Origin: Pseudomonadota bacterium
Lineage (GTDB): Bacteria; Pseudomonadota; Gammaproteobacteria; Burkholderiales; Sulfuriferulaceae
DNA length: 64,000 nt
Assembly: GCA_021845925.1 (NCBI GenBank)
Contig: JAJZUW010000001.1
Coordinates: 179,224-243,223 of the forward strand
Direction of reading: 5' to 3'
Every line of letters starts with the position of its first letter. The first letter of the stretch is position 1. The translations under genes were made by a program, and so were the position numbers. This document shows positions 42,132 to 50,120 of this stretch, piece by piece. The notes beneath the pieces were generated by a model. It ran no database searches, was not told the origin of the DNA, and worked only from the letters and a program-made list of their open reading frames with translations.

Positions 42132-42900
42132 TGAACGGATGGTGATTCGTCAGCTGGCCAGGCGTCGCCTGGTGGGTGCCGTGGTGCTGCTTTCGCTAGC
42201 CGCCATCGTGTTGCCTCTGGTTCTTGATTCTGGTCCACGTCCGGTTCCTGTGGCGCCGGCCGTGCGTCATGCCGGACAAGTGGCCGTGACCTTGCAGAAA
42301 CCGGGCAGTGGCCCCGCTGCAACCGCAGTGGCAACCACCAGCGCACCAACAGGTTCACCTGTACCGGGTCATGCTGTTTCTGTCGCTCCGATGCCGGCAA
42401 GCATGCCTGCCGCCTCGCAGGCCGGTACGGCGCGAGAGCGGCTGACAGAGGGAGCACAGACGACTGCGAAGGTTACGCCGCCGGTTGAACAGGCTGCACA
42501 GACTGCAGTGCCAGCCAGTCATCGGCCGGCCGTTTCTGCGCAAGAAAAGACCGTGGTGGCGGCGTCCGCGGCTGTTCCGGTTCATGGGAGCGAATCCCGC
42601 CAGCATCATGCCGGCAAGCCGGCCAGCGAATCTGCGGCCAGGACGCCGGTGGCAGCCAAAACGGCCGGACACGACAAATCGTTTGCCGTGCAACTGGGCG
42701 TGTTCAGTCACGTGTCGAATGCAGAAGACCTGTGCAAGCGGGTGAAGGCACAGGGTTTGACATGTCACAGTGAGCAGATGCCATCCGGTGCCCACAGATT
42801 GCGTGTCGGGCCGTATGCCAGTCGCAAGGAGGCAGAACAGGTTCTGGTTCGACTGAAGCTGGCCGATCTGTCTGGCCAGATCGTGCCGGTCAGTCCATGA
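42109..42900 (+). CDS. SPOR-domain inner-membrane protein (DedD-like)
   Basis: It is 263 residues. A short cytoplasmic N-terminus with RQLARRRLVGA leads into one membrane helix (about 22-41). A long Ala/Pro/Val-rich linker follows, then a C-terminal SPOR domain from about residue 187 (KSFAVQLGVFSHVSNAEDL, ending in HRLRVGPYASRKEAEQVLVR). SPOR domains bind denuded septal peptidoglycan, and DedD-like proteins act in cell division. The folC-SPOR-cvpA-purF order matches the dedD locus. The start may be 42109 or 42121. Confidence 0.85.
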   Translation: MALQMGNDERMVIRQLARRRLVGAVVLLSLAAIVLPLVLDSGPRPVPVAPAVRHAGQVAVTLQKPGSGPAATAVATTSAPTGSPVPGHAVSVAPMPASMPAASQAGTARERLTEGAQTTAKVTPPVEQAAQTAVPASHRPAVSAQEKTVVAASAAVPVHGSESRQHHAGKPASESAARTPVAAKTAGHDKSFAVQLGVFSHVSNAEDLCKRVKAQGLTCHSEQMPSGAHRLRVGPYASRKEAEQVLVRLKLADLSGQIVPVSP

Positions 42901-43406
42901 ATGGTGCCGGCATGAATCCCCTGGATCTGGCAACCTTGGCGCTGATTGGTTTGATGGCAATCTGGGGCATCTTCCGGGGGGGGATACGCGAGGCTCTATC
43001 CGTCCTGGCCTGGGTGATTGCCTGGGTGGTGGCTGGCCATTTTGCCAGCCTGGCAGAAAGTTATCTGTCCGCCATGCCAGGCAGTCTCGCTGTGCACCAT
43101 GCAGCCGGATATGTGATTGTATTTGTACTGACGCTGATTCTGGTCGGGCTGGCAGCCATGCTGCTGACGGCAACGGCCAGGCTGGCCGGGCTGGGGCCGC
43201 TCAACCGTCTGGCGGGTTTCATACTGGGGGCGGTGCGTGGAGGTATGGTGGTTCTGGTGCTGGTTCTGGTGGCGGGCTTGACAGTCCTGCCGCATACCCG
43301 CATCTGGCATGAATCGCATCTGGCGCCGTTTTTCGTGCGCATGGTGTTGCAATACCGCACCGTGCTGCCGACAGAGCTTCAACAACATTTGAATTACCAG
43401 GGATAA
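42897..43406 (+). CDS. cvpA: CvpA family membrane protein
   Basis: It is 169 residues with four hydrophobic helices, opening DLATLALIGLMAIWGIFRGG. The RLAGFILGAVRGGMVVLVLV segment is characteristic of CvpA. CvpA is needed for colicin V production and stress tolerance in E. coli, but its biochemical role is unclear. The ATG overlaps the SPOR-gene stop (ATGA); another ATG 15 bp later is possible. purF follows by 3 bp, the standard cvpA-purF arrangement. Confidence 0.92.
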   Translation: MNGAGMNPLDLATLALIGLMAIWGIFRGGIREALSVLAWVIAWVVAGHFASLAESYLSAMPGSLAVHHAAGYVIVFVLTLILVGLAAMLLTATARLAGLGPLNRLAGFILGAVRGGMVVLVLVLVAGLTVLPHTRIWHESHLAPFFVRMVLQYRTVLPTELQQHLNYQG

Positions 43407-43409
43407 CAT

Positions 43410-44930
43410 ATGTGCGGCATTATCGGGGTGGTTGCCCATACGCCAGTCAACCAGTTGCTGTATGACGGCTTGCTGGTTTTGCAACACCGGGGCCAGGATG
43501 CGGCAGGTATTGTGACAGCAGAAGGCAACGAATTTCACATGCACAAGTCCAACGGGCTGGTGCGCGATGTGTTTCGCACGCGTGACATGCGGAACCTGCT
43601 GGGTAATTCCGGCATCGCGCATGTGCGTTATCCCACGGCAGGCAACGCATCGTCTTCGGCCGAGGCCCAGCCGTTTTACGTCAATTCGCCGTTTGGCATC
43701 GTGCTGGCGCACAACGGCAATCTGACCAATGCCGAGCAGCTGAAGCAGGATCTTTATCGTCTTGATCTGCGTCATGTCAACACCGGCTCGGACTCGGAAG
43801 CCTTGCTGAATGTGCTGGCACATGAGCTGGCGGAACAGGTTGAAGGACAGCAGTTGCCGCCAGAGCGGATTTTTGATGCGGTTGCCGGAGTACACAGACG
43901 GGTTCGGGGTGCCTATGCGGTGGTGGCGATGATTGCCGGTCATGGTTTGCTTGCATTCCGTGATCCGTTTGGCATTCGTCCGCTGATCATTGGCGAACGC
44001 CAGACTGACCAGGGCATGGAATACATGCTGGCATCCGAAAGCGTTGCGCTGGATACGCTGGATTTTCGCGTGGTGCGCGACGTGGCGCCTGGCGAAGCCG
44101 TGTTTGTCGACCTTGCCGGTCGGCTGTACAGCCGGCAGTGTGCCGAATCGCCGCGTTATTCGCCCTGCATTTTCGAATATGTTTACCTGGCACGGCCGGA
44201 TTCCGTCATGGATGGTATTTCGGTGTATGAAACCCGTCTGCGCATGGGGCAGTACCTGGCCGACAAAATCCGCCGGGACTGGCCGGATGCCACCATCGAT
44301 GTCGTGATCCCGATTCCGGACACCAGCCGGCCCAGCGCGATGGAGCTGGCAAATGCGCTCGGTCTGCCGTTCCGGGAGGGGTTCATCAAAAATCGCTATA
44401 TCGGTCGGACTTTCATCATGCCAGGCCAGGCGCAGCGCAAAAAGTCGGTGCGCCAGAAACTGAATGCCATCGGCCAGGAATTCCGCGGCAAGAATGTCCT
44501 GCTGGTGGACGATTCGATCGTGCGCGGCACGACCAGTCGGGAAATCGTCCAGATGGCACGGGATGCCGGCGCGCACAAGGTGTATTTTGCGTCTGCTGCG
44601 CCGCCGGTCCGTTTTCCCAATGTGTACGGAATCGACATGCCAACCCGGCAGGAACTGCTGGCCACCGGCCGGACGGATGAAGAAATTGCCCGCGAAATCG
44701 GTGCCGATGCGCTGATCTATCAGGATCTGTCGGCCCTGATCGAGGCGGTGCGTCATTCACGCCCGGTGCTCAGTCACTTTGACACATCCTGTTTCAATGG
44801 CGAGTATGTGACTGGTGATGTCACGGCCGAATACCTCGACCAGATCGAGGCTGCACGTGAGCATGGCGGGCGGCCATCAAGCGGCAATGCGACGTTGCAG
44901 CTGGACCTGAACCTGTCGCGCAAACTGTGA
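43410..44930 (+). CDS. purF: Amidophosphoribosyltransferase
   Basis: This is the first committed step of purine synthesis: PRPP plus glutamine gives phosphoribosylamine. It is 506 residues. After Met removal, Cys2 (MCGIIGVV) is the N-terminal glutaminase nucleophile. Glutaminase motifs are [11 protein letters not shown] and [11 protein letters not shown]. The PRPP-binding loop is [18 protein letters not shown]. It ends the long plus-strand cluster and is immediately followed by a MITE-like element. Confidence 0.98.
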   Translation: MCGIIGVVAHTPVNQLLYDGLLVLQHRGQDAAGIVTAEGNEFHMHKSNGLVRDVFRTRDMRNLLGNSGIAHVRYPTAGNASSSAEAQPFYVNSPFGIVLAHNGNLTNAEQLKQDLYRLDLRHVNTGSDSEALLNVLAHELAEQVEGQQLPPERIFDAVAGVHRRVRGAYAVVAMIAGHGLLAFRDPFGIRPLIIGERQTDQGMEYMLASESVALDTLDFRVVRDVAPGEAVFVDLAGRLYSRQCAESPRYSPCIFEYVYLARPDSVMDGISVYETRLRMGQYLADKIRRDWPDATIDVVIPIPDTSRPSAMELANALGLPFREGFIKNRYIGRTFIMPGQAQRKKSVRQKLNAIGQEFRGKNVLLVDDSIVRGTTSREIVQMARDAGAHKVYFASAAPPVRFPNVYGIDMPTRQELLATGRTDEEIAREIGADALIYQDLSALIEAVRHSRPVLSHFDTSCFNGEYVTGDVTAEYLDQIEAAREHGGRPSSGNATLQLDLNLSRKL

Positions 44931-44937
44931 CTGCCGG

Positions 44938-45084
44938 TTAGCAGGCCGTGGAAAAACGTCATGAGCGCAGGCAAGACGAGGCAAAAAGGGGCGAAAAACC
45001 GCAGTTTACATTGAGTAAATGAGGATTTTGAGCCACTTTTAACAAAGTATTGCCAAGCGCAATCGTTTTTCAACAGCCTGTTAG
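44938..45084. mobile_element. MITE-like non-autonomous element with 4-bp target duplication
   Basis: Terminal inverted repeats CAGGCCGTGGAAAAACG (44942-44958) and, on the complement, CAGGCTGTTGAAAAACG (45064-45080) match at 15 of 17 positions. The element is 139 bp. It is flanked by direct TTAG copies at 44938-44941 and 45081-45084, a likely target-site duplication of the size made by IS5-type transposases. It has no open frame for a transposase. Inside is a small palindrome TTTAC-ATTGA-GTAAA. It fills the convergent gap after purF, and the right TTAG contains the stop codon of the next gene. Confidence 0.75.
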
Positions 45085-45395
45085 TGGCTGACGTGGGTCA
45101 CGCCATTGCCGCTTAATACCCTGACCGCGTCGCCTGGGCGGAAGATTTCCTGTCCGACAGGCTGGGTGACTGCGATCATGCGGCCGGATTCCAGTTTGAC
45201 GGTGATTTCCTGATAGGTGGTTGTGCTGGTGCTGGATGGCGATCCGGCAAGATGCACTTCCGTCACCACGGCTGGCAGCACTTCCTGAACATTGCGGATA
45301 TCATAACCATCGTGTCCGCTGGTGGCGCAGCCCGCCATCAGTGGTGAAACAAGACCGGCCAGAACGGCCAGGACAACAACAGGACGGGTCGACAT
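45081..45395 (-). CDS. Small outer-membrane-type lipoprotein (SlyB-like start, no glycine zipper)
   Basis: It is 104 residues. A lipoprotein signal has lipobox LMAGC at about 19-23, so the mature protein starts CATSGHDGYDIRNVQEVLPA. This resembles the opening of SlyB/Pcp lipoproteins. Instead of the usual Gly-zipper segment it passes directly to a small beta domain (YQEITVKLESGRMIAVTQPV). GAGGAG precedes the ATG. The stop codon TAA lies inside the right target duplication of the adjacent MITE, so the element may have set or preserved this gene end. Function unknown. Confidence 0.8.
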   Translation of the reverse strand: MSTRPVVVLAVLAGLVSPLMAGCATSGHDGYDIRNVQEVLPAVVTEVHLAGSPSSTSTTTYQEITVKLESGRMIAVTQPVGQEIFRPGDAVRVLSGNGVTHVSH

Positions 45396-45452
45396 GGCAG
45401 GTGGCTCCTCGGACGGATGACGGGGGTGGCCTATTGTGCAATGCCTGACGGC

Positions 45453-46388
45453 TTATGACAAGTCGTGACCGAATGCTGCCCGATAGCGCTGGCGGATGTC
45501 AGCCAGTGCAGGGGCATGATTCTGCCCGCCACGGTGGGCAATCTTGATCGATCCCATCAGGGATGCGAGCCGTCCGGTGCGCTCCCAGTCCATCTGGTGC
45601 AGAATGCCGTGAATGAGACCGGCCCGGTAGGCGTCACCGCAGCCGGTCGGATCAATCACCGCATCTGCCGGCACCGGCGGAATGGTAATTTCCTTGCCAT
45701 CAGCCATGATCAGCGAGCCCGCTTCGCCACGTGTGACAACCAGTGCCTTGACCTCACGGGCAAGCGTTGCCAGGTTCTGGCCGGTTTTTTCCTGCAGCAT
45801 CTCGGCTTCGTAATCGTTGACTGTGACATAGCTGGCCTGATCGATGAACGTGCGCAGCTCTTCGCCGCTGAACATCGGCATGCCCTGTCCGGGATCGAAA
45901 ATGAACGGGATGCCGGCGTCGGCAAACTGGCGGGCGTGCTGGAGCATGCCATCCCGACCATCCGGCGCGACAATACCGATCCGGACGCCCGCAGCTGCAC
46001 CGACCTGATTCAGGTGGGAGTGACCCATGGCGCCGGGATGAAACGCCGTGATCTGGTTGTCTGCCAGATCGGTGGTGATGAAGGCCTGGCCCGTAAAGGT
46101 GCCAGGTACATGCCGGACATGTTGCCGGCTGATGCCATGCCTGTCCAGATGGTCAGCGTAGGGGGCAAAGTCATCGCCGCAGGCGGCCATGATCATTGGC
46201 GTATCGCCCAGCAAACGGACATTCCAGGCAATGTTGCCAGCACATCCACCGAATTCGCGCCGCATTTCCGGTACCAGAAACGAGACATTCAGCATGTGGA
46301 TTTTTTCCGGCAGGATGTGTTTGGCAAAATGATCCGGAAAGACCATGATGGAATCGTAAGCGAGCGAACCACAAATCAGGACTGACAT
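45453..46388 (-). CDS. PfkB-family carbohydrate/nucleoside kinase (adenosine-kinase-like)
   Basis: It is a 311-residue ribokinase-fold protein. It starts SVLICGSLAYDSIMVFPDHF. The substrate-side signature is EFGGCAGNIAWNVRLLG. The second PfkB signature DPTGCGDAYRAGLIHG contains the anion-hole glycine and the catalytic aspartate. Annotated homologs are often called adenosine kinase or sugar kinase, and the substrate cannot be told from sequence. The ATG at 46388 starts right at the first beta strand; the upstream extension crosses palindromic repeats and is not coding. Confidence 0.85.
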   Translation of the reverse strand: MSVLICGSLAYDSIMVFPDHFAKHILPEKIHMLNVSFLVPEMRREFGGCAGNIAWNVRLLGDTPMIMAACGDDFAPYADHLDRHGISRQHVRHVPGTFTGQAFITTDLADNQITAFHPGAMGHSHLNQVGAAAGVRIGIVAPDGRDGMLQHARQFADAGIPFIFDPGQGMPMFSGEELRTFIDQASYVTVNDYEAEMLQEKTGQNLATLAREVKALVVTRGEAGSLIMADGKEITIPPVPADAVIDPTGCGDAYRAGLIHGILHQMDWERTGRLASLMGSIKIAHRGGQNHAPALADIRQRYRAAFGHDLS

Positions 46389-46487
46389 AAGCTTGTCTGT
46401 AGCATTGAATGATCCCGCATTGTAACAGAGGCTGGCGCATGCCTCGAGCGTGGCGCAAAATCCGGACGATGTCGTGCCGGGCCCTCT

Positions 46488-46591
46488 GCCGGATCTGTGG
46501 ATTCCGCGACTGTGCATGGAATGACGAGTGTTGTTTGCTGGATGCACTCTCCCCGTCATTCTGCGCGAGCGCAGCGAAGTCGCAGAATCCA
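46488..46591. repeat. Composite palindromic repeat, single-unit form
   Basis: A left arm (46488-46526) reads GCCGGATCTGTGG, ATTCCGCG, a short loop, then GGAATGACG. A right arm (46555-46591) holds a perfect 8-bp hairpin, ATTCTGCG (46558-46565) with CGCAGAAT (46581-46588). The two arms are inverted relative to each other and separated by 28 bp ending in CACTCTCCCC. The same left arm (34 of 39 identical) and right arm flank the tandem array at 48236-48771. It occupies the 341-bp gap between the PfkB kinase and the next gene, which holds no other feature I can support. Confidence 0.8.
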
Positions 46592-46729
46592 TATGTTGCC
46601 GTGCCGGGGGTAACTTGTGTCAGAGTGTTTCGGCAAAAAACTTTCTGGTTGCTGACATGTCAGAGCTTCCAAGGTAGGATTGCCAGGGTTGGTGATTGTG
46701 CCCGAACCGCAACTTTCATGGAGAAAACA

Positions 46730-47182
46730 ATGAAGCGCAGCTTGCTATTGGTTCTGTTGTCCCTGGCCACAGTGCCGGTTTTTGCCGATGTCGGCGTTTC
46801 GGTCCAGATTGGCCAGCCCGGCTTCTATGGCCGTATCGATCTCGGTGACATGGGGCCGCCAGCATTGATTTACACCCAGCCGGTCCTGATCGACCGCTAT
46901 GGTCCGGAACGATGGATGCCGCCATTGTATCTGCGTGTGCCGCCTGGCTATGAACGTCACTGGGAACGTTACTGCGATCGTTACCAGGCTTGTGGCCGAC
47001 CAGTTTATTTTGTGCGCGACAACTGGTACCGGCAGGTCTATGTGCCGCATTATCAGCAATTCCATGACCGTTATCGTCGTCACGACAACCGGTATGATGA
47101 CCGTGGCGACAACTGGCGCAACCGGGGCGATCATGGCGATCACGGTGATCGTGGTCATGGCTATGGTAATCCGCACAATTGA
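46730..47182 (+). CDS. Small exported protein with basic/Asp-Gly-His-rich tail
   Basis: It is 150 residues. A clear Sec signal peptide (MKRSLLLVLLSLATVPVFAD) has likely cleavage after FA. The mature part has VSVQIGQPGFYGRIDLGDMG, several Pro-Tyr-Val motifs, two cysteines (RYCDRYQACGRP) and the PVYFVRDNWYRQVYVPHY block. The tail is rich in Arg, Asp, His and Gly (DRGDNWRNRGDHGDHGDRGH). Similar short exported proteins of unknown role occur in Betaproteobacteria. The ATG at 46730 has GGAGA 7 bases upstream; one 12 bp earlier is possible. Confidence 0.78.
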   Translation: MKRSLLLVLLSLATVPVFADVGVSVQIGQPGFYGRIDLGDMGPPALIYTQPVLIDRYGPERWMPPLYLRVPPGYERHWERYCDRYQACGRPVYFVRDNWYRQVYVPHYQQFHDRYRRHDNRYDDRGDNWRNRGDHGDHGDRGHGYGNPHN

Positions 47183-47189
47183 TGACACG

Positions 47190-47217
47190 GCCCGGTTCTG
47201 CATCGGCTGAACCGGGC
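47190..47217 (+). terminator. Hairpin after the exported-protein gene, possible terminator
   Basis: GCCCGGTT (47190-47197) and AACCGGGC (47210-47217) form a perfect 8-bp GC-rich stem with a 12-base loop, 8 bp after the stop codon. No strong T run follows (ATTGTG), so termination would be weak or need another factor. Confidence 0.45.
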
Positions 47218-47354
47218 ATTGTGCGTCATCAAATTTTAACCAGATAATCATAAGACTGTCTTTTCCATCGCTTAACCTCCACGCAGGGAATATGGCTTGC
47301 ACGTGACACCACAGTGCAGGTGCGCCATTTGCTGCCGTGACAAGGGGTTGCCGG

Positions 47355-48209
47355 ATGAAAAAGACAATTCGACTGTTGCTGTGGTGCCTGCCATGGCTGG
47401 TGCAATCAGCTGATGCGCATGCATGGGGGTTGTATACGCATGTGTATTTTGCGCAATGGCTGGTCTGGGGTGTGCCATTGCTGGATGGCGAATTGCGCCG
47501 GGCAGTCAGCCGCTACCCGCGCCTGGTGCTCGCAGGAGCCTGTCTGCCCGACCTGGCCCTGATTGGTGGCCTGGTAGGGACGCGCGCGTACGACAACACC
47601 CATTGCTGGGAAAATGCGGCAACCATGCTCGCCCAGGCCAGGCATGACGAAGACCAGGCGCTGATCGTCGGTTTCTACAGCCACCTGTATGCAGATGTCG
47701 TGGCGCATCATCATTTCGTTCCCGCGCATGAAAACCTCTGGGTGGATTGGCCGATGGTTGCCCATCTGGTTGCCGAATGGGCCATGGATGCGCACATTGC
47801 CCGGCATGTGATGGCAAGACCTGGTGAACTGCTGACCGAAACCAGATCGCAGATTGTATCGTTGCTCATGCATCACTACGACCTGCCGGAAAAGCAGGTG
47901 GCAGCAAGCGTTGTCGCATTGGCCCGCGCGGATGGCGTATTGCGTAACCTGTATCTGCCCCAATGCCTGTATCACGGCCTGATGCGGATAGACCGGCGCT
48001 TGCAGCACCGCTTTGAGCATTTTGTCAGCGAGACCAATACCCGTCTGCCTGGCATCAACCGTGTTCTGGCTGGCGAAATTCCCCTGCCGGATGCCAATGG
48101 AGCCCCGGCCAGCATCACCCAGGCCAGACTGGCTGAATTTACCCGGCAGCAGATCCGTGCCGGACAACCGTTGCCGGATGACTGCCATTACAGCAATGTG
48201 TCACCATAA
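47355..48209 (+). CDS. Exported zinc-dependent phospholipase C-like protein
   Basis: It is 284 residues with a signal peptide (MKKTIRLLLWCLPWLVQSAD). After cleavage the mature chain begins near HAWGLYTHVYFAQW, matching the zinc-dependent phospholipase C / S1-P1-like fold, in which the N-terminal residues bind zinc. Other putative metal ligands are in ACLPDLALIG (Asp) and GFYSHLYADVVAHHHFVPAH (His/Asp cluster). The real substrate is unknown. The start ATG at 47355 has AAGGGG 7-8 bases upstream; an ATG-like start 18 bp earlier is possible. It is followed by the expanded palindromic-repeat array. Confidence 0.72.
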   Translation: MKKTIRLLLWCLPWLVQSADAHAWGLYTHVYFAQWLVWGVPLLDGELRRAVSRYPRLVLAGACLPDLALIGGLVGTRAYDNTHCWENAATMLAQARHDEDQALIVGFYSHLYADVVAHHHFVPAHENLWVDWPMVAHLVAEWAMDAHIARHVMARPGELLTETRSQIVSLLMHHYDLPEKQVAASVVALARADGVLRNLYLPQCLYHGLMRIDRRLQHRFEHFVSETNTRLPGINRVLAGEIPLPDANGAPASITQARLAEFTRQQIRAGQPLPDDCHYSNVSP

Positions 48210-48235
48210 ATTCTGACAATATTCAGTATCTTCCG

Positions 48236-48274
48236 GCCGGATTTGTGGATTCCGCGACTACGCGCGGAATGACG
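48236..48274. repeat. Left palindromic arm flanking the tandem array
   Basis: This 39-nt segment begins GCCGGATTTGTGG and contains a perfect 8-bp hairpin ATTCCGCG (48249-48256) / CGCGGAAT (48263-48270), loop ACTACG. It matches the left arm at 46488-46526 in 34 of 39 positions. It lies 26 bp after the upstream stop codon, so it could also act at the 3' end of that transcript. Confidence 0.8.
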
Positions 48275-48298
48275 ATGGTTCTGTCGCGCCGCCCCGGC

Positions 48299-48745
48299 CT
48301 TCTGCGTACCACTCCCTACCGTCATTCTGCGCACCACTCCCCACCGACATTCTGCGCACTACTCCCCACCGTCATTCTGCGCACTACTCCCCACCGTCAT
48401 TCTGCGCACCACTCCCCACCGACATTCTGCGCATCTCCCACCGTCATTCTGCGCATCTCCCACCGTCATTCTGCGCACCACTCCCCACCGACATTCTGCG
48501 CACTACTCCCCACCGTCATTCTGCGCATCTCCCACCGTCATTCTGCGCACTACTCCCCACCGTCATTCTGCGCACTACTCCCCACCGTCATTCTGCGCAC
48601 TACTCCCCACCGTCATTCTGCGCACTACTCCCCACCGTCATTCTGCGCACCACTCCCCACCGACATTCTGCGCATCTCCCACCGTCATTCTACGCACCAC
48701 TCCCCACCGTCATTCTGCGCACTACTCCCCACCGTCATTCTGCGC
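48299..48745. repeat. Tandem array of 18 units of 25 or 22 bp (plus one degenerate unit)
   Basis: The core CATTCTGCGC (once CATTCTACGC) occurs 18 times from 48323 to 48745, with a degenerate copy at 48299. Successive cores are 25 bp apart (spacer ACTACTCCCCACCGT or variants with ACCACT and/or CCGA) or 22 bp apart (spacer ATCTCCCACCGT). Thirteen 25-bp and four 22-bp steps exactly account for the 413 bp between the first and last core. Neither step is a multiple of three, so the long stop-free frame across it is not a repeat protein. The last core is part of the right palindromic arm. The stretch 48210-48842 has no supported gene. Confidence 0.93.
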
Positions 48746-48771
48746 GGAGCGAAGCGGAGTCGCAGAATCCA
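48734..48771. repeat. Right palindromic arm flanking the tandem array
   Basis: It starts GTCATTCTGCGCGG and ends GTCGCAGAATCCA. ATTCTGCG (48737-48744) and CGCAGAAT (48761-48768) make a perfect 8-bp stem. It is the near-identical counterpart of 46555-46591 and is the apparent source of the tandem unit: its first 12 bases are the repeated core with the preceding GT. Confidence 0.85.
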
Positions 48772-48807
48772 CTCCGCCACCTGCAAATCATCCAAACCCG
48801 CATGGCC

Positions 48808-48816
48808 TGATAGAAT
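48808..48816 (+). promoter_or_regulatory. Candidate extended -10 promoter of cca
   Basis: TGATAGAAT fits the extended -10 pattern (TG, one base, then TAGAAT, 5 of 6 to consensus). It lies 26 bp upstream of the cca ATG. No good -35 is present at 17 bp, as is usual for extended -10 promoters. The repeat array ends 37 bp upstream, so its length or structure could affect this promoter. Confidence 0.45.
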
Positions 48817-48842
48817 GGGTGTGGATCAGACGGAGAGCAAGG

Positions 48843-50054
48843 ATGGAAATCTATCAGGTGGGTGGTTCCGTACGCGACGAACTGTTGGGACATCCGGTGG
48901 TGGACCGGGATTATGTCGTCGTCGGAGCCACGGTCAGCGACATGCTGGCGCGAGGCTTTGTTCAGGTCGGGCGCGACTTTCCGGTTTTTCTGCATCCGGA
49001 AACCCATGAGGAATACGCACTGGCGCGTACCGAACGCAAAACGGCGCCAGGCTATCGTGGATTTGCCGTGTATGCGGATCCGTCCGTGACCCTGGAGGAA
49101 GATCTGCTACGGCGTGATTTTACGGTGAACGCCATGGCACGTACAGCCGATGGTCGTCTGATCGATCCGTGGGGCGGAGAACGCGATTTGCGGGACAGGG
49201 TGTTGCGTCATGTCAGCCCGGCTTTTGCCGAAGATCCGGTGCGCATTTTGCGTGGTGGTCGATTTCTCGCCAGATTTACGGATTTTGTCCTCGCTGGTGA
49301 AACCCTGGCCCTGATGCAGCAAATGGTTGCTGCCGGTGAAATTGACCATCTGGTGCCGGAACGGGTCTGGCAGGAAATTTCGCGCGGCCTTCTGACTGAC
49401 GCGCCATCGCGGATGTTTGCCATGTTGCGCGATTGCGGCGCGCTGGCACGCATTGCGCCGGAAATCGACCGTCTGTTTGGCGTGCCGCAGGATGCGCGAC
49501 ATCATCCGGAAATTGATGTCGGCATTCACATTCTGCTGGTTGTCGATCAGGCTGCATCGGCCGGATTGCCGCTGGAGCCCAGGTTTGCAGCACTGACGCA
49601 CGATCTGGGCAAGGCGTTGACGCCGCCGGAGCGCCTGCCGGATCACTCGGGACATGAAGAACGGGGCATTGTGCCGTTGCGTGCGTTGTGCGAGCGCTGG
49701 AAGGTGCCCACTGCATGTCGGGACCTGGCTTTGATGAATACCCGCTGGCATGGTGAAGTTTATGCGGCAAGGCGCATGAATGCCGAGCAGAAAGTGACAT
49801 TGCTGGAAGCGTTGGACGCGTTCCGGCGTCCGCAGCGGTTTGAATGGATGCTGTCTGCCGGATTGGCTGATACCCGAGGTCGTCCGGGACATGAGAACGA
49901 CAGTTTTCCGCAGGCGGATTGTCTGCGTGCAGCCCTGCGTCTTGCGGCCGGAGTGGATGCCGGAGCGATAGCACAGACCTGCGGTGCGGGCGAAGAAGTG
50001 GCAGCCCGCATTCATGCGGCACGGGTACTGGCCGTGGCAGACGAGAGTTGCTGA
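48843..50054 (+). CDS. cca: CCA tRNA nucleotidyltransferase with HD domain
   Basis: It adds or repairs the 3' CCA of tRNAs. It is 403 residues. The nucleotidyltransferase signature is [20 protein letters not shown], with catalytic Asp residues in [18 protein letters not shown] and [12 protein letters not shown] follow. The C-terminal HD domain is visible as [12 protein letters not shown] plus HSGHEE and gives phosphohydrolase activity in the gammaproteobacterial enzyme. The ATG at 48843 is preceded by GGAGAGCAAGG. All tRNAs in this window already encode CCA, so repair is the likely main role. Confidence 0.96.
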   Translation: MEIYQVGGSVRDELLGHPVVDRDYVVVGATVSDMLARGFVQVGRDFPVFLHPETHEEYALARTERKTAPGYRGFAVYADPSVTLEEDLLRRDFTVNAMARTADGRLIDPWGGERDLRDRVLRHVSPAFAEDPVRILRGGRFLARFTDFVLAGETLALMQQMVAAGEIDHLVPERVWQEISRGLLTDAPSRMFAMLRDCGALARIAPEIDRLFGVPQDARHHPEIDVGIHILLVVDQAASAGLPLEPRFAALTHDLGKALTPPERLPDHSGHEERGIVPLRALCERWKVPTACRDLALMNTRWHGEVYAARRMNAEQKVTLLEALDAFRRPQRFEWMLSAGLADTRGRPGHENDSFPQADCLRAALRLAAGVDAGAIAQTCGAGEEVAARIHAARVLAVADESC

Positions 50055-50120
50055 CTGGTCCGTGCGCTGATTTTGTCTGTCGTGTGACCAGATGCGAAAG
50101 CTTCAGGTTATACTGTGTCG

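Noticed and set aside
48299-48745. Possible CRISPR array
   Set aside because: The spacers are themselves near-identical and only 12-15 bp long, the core is 10 bp, and no cas genes are present. It is a simple tandem repeat.
48245-49009. A 254-codon open frame spanning the tandem array and reading into cca, looking like a repeat protein
   Set aside because: Unit lengths of 25 and 22 bp shift the reading frame at each step, so the frame is open only because the unit lacks stops. Its last 167 bp overlap cca in another frame, and no ribosome-binding site precedes it.
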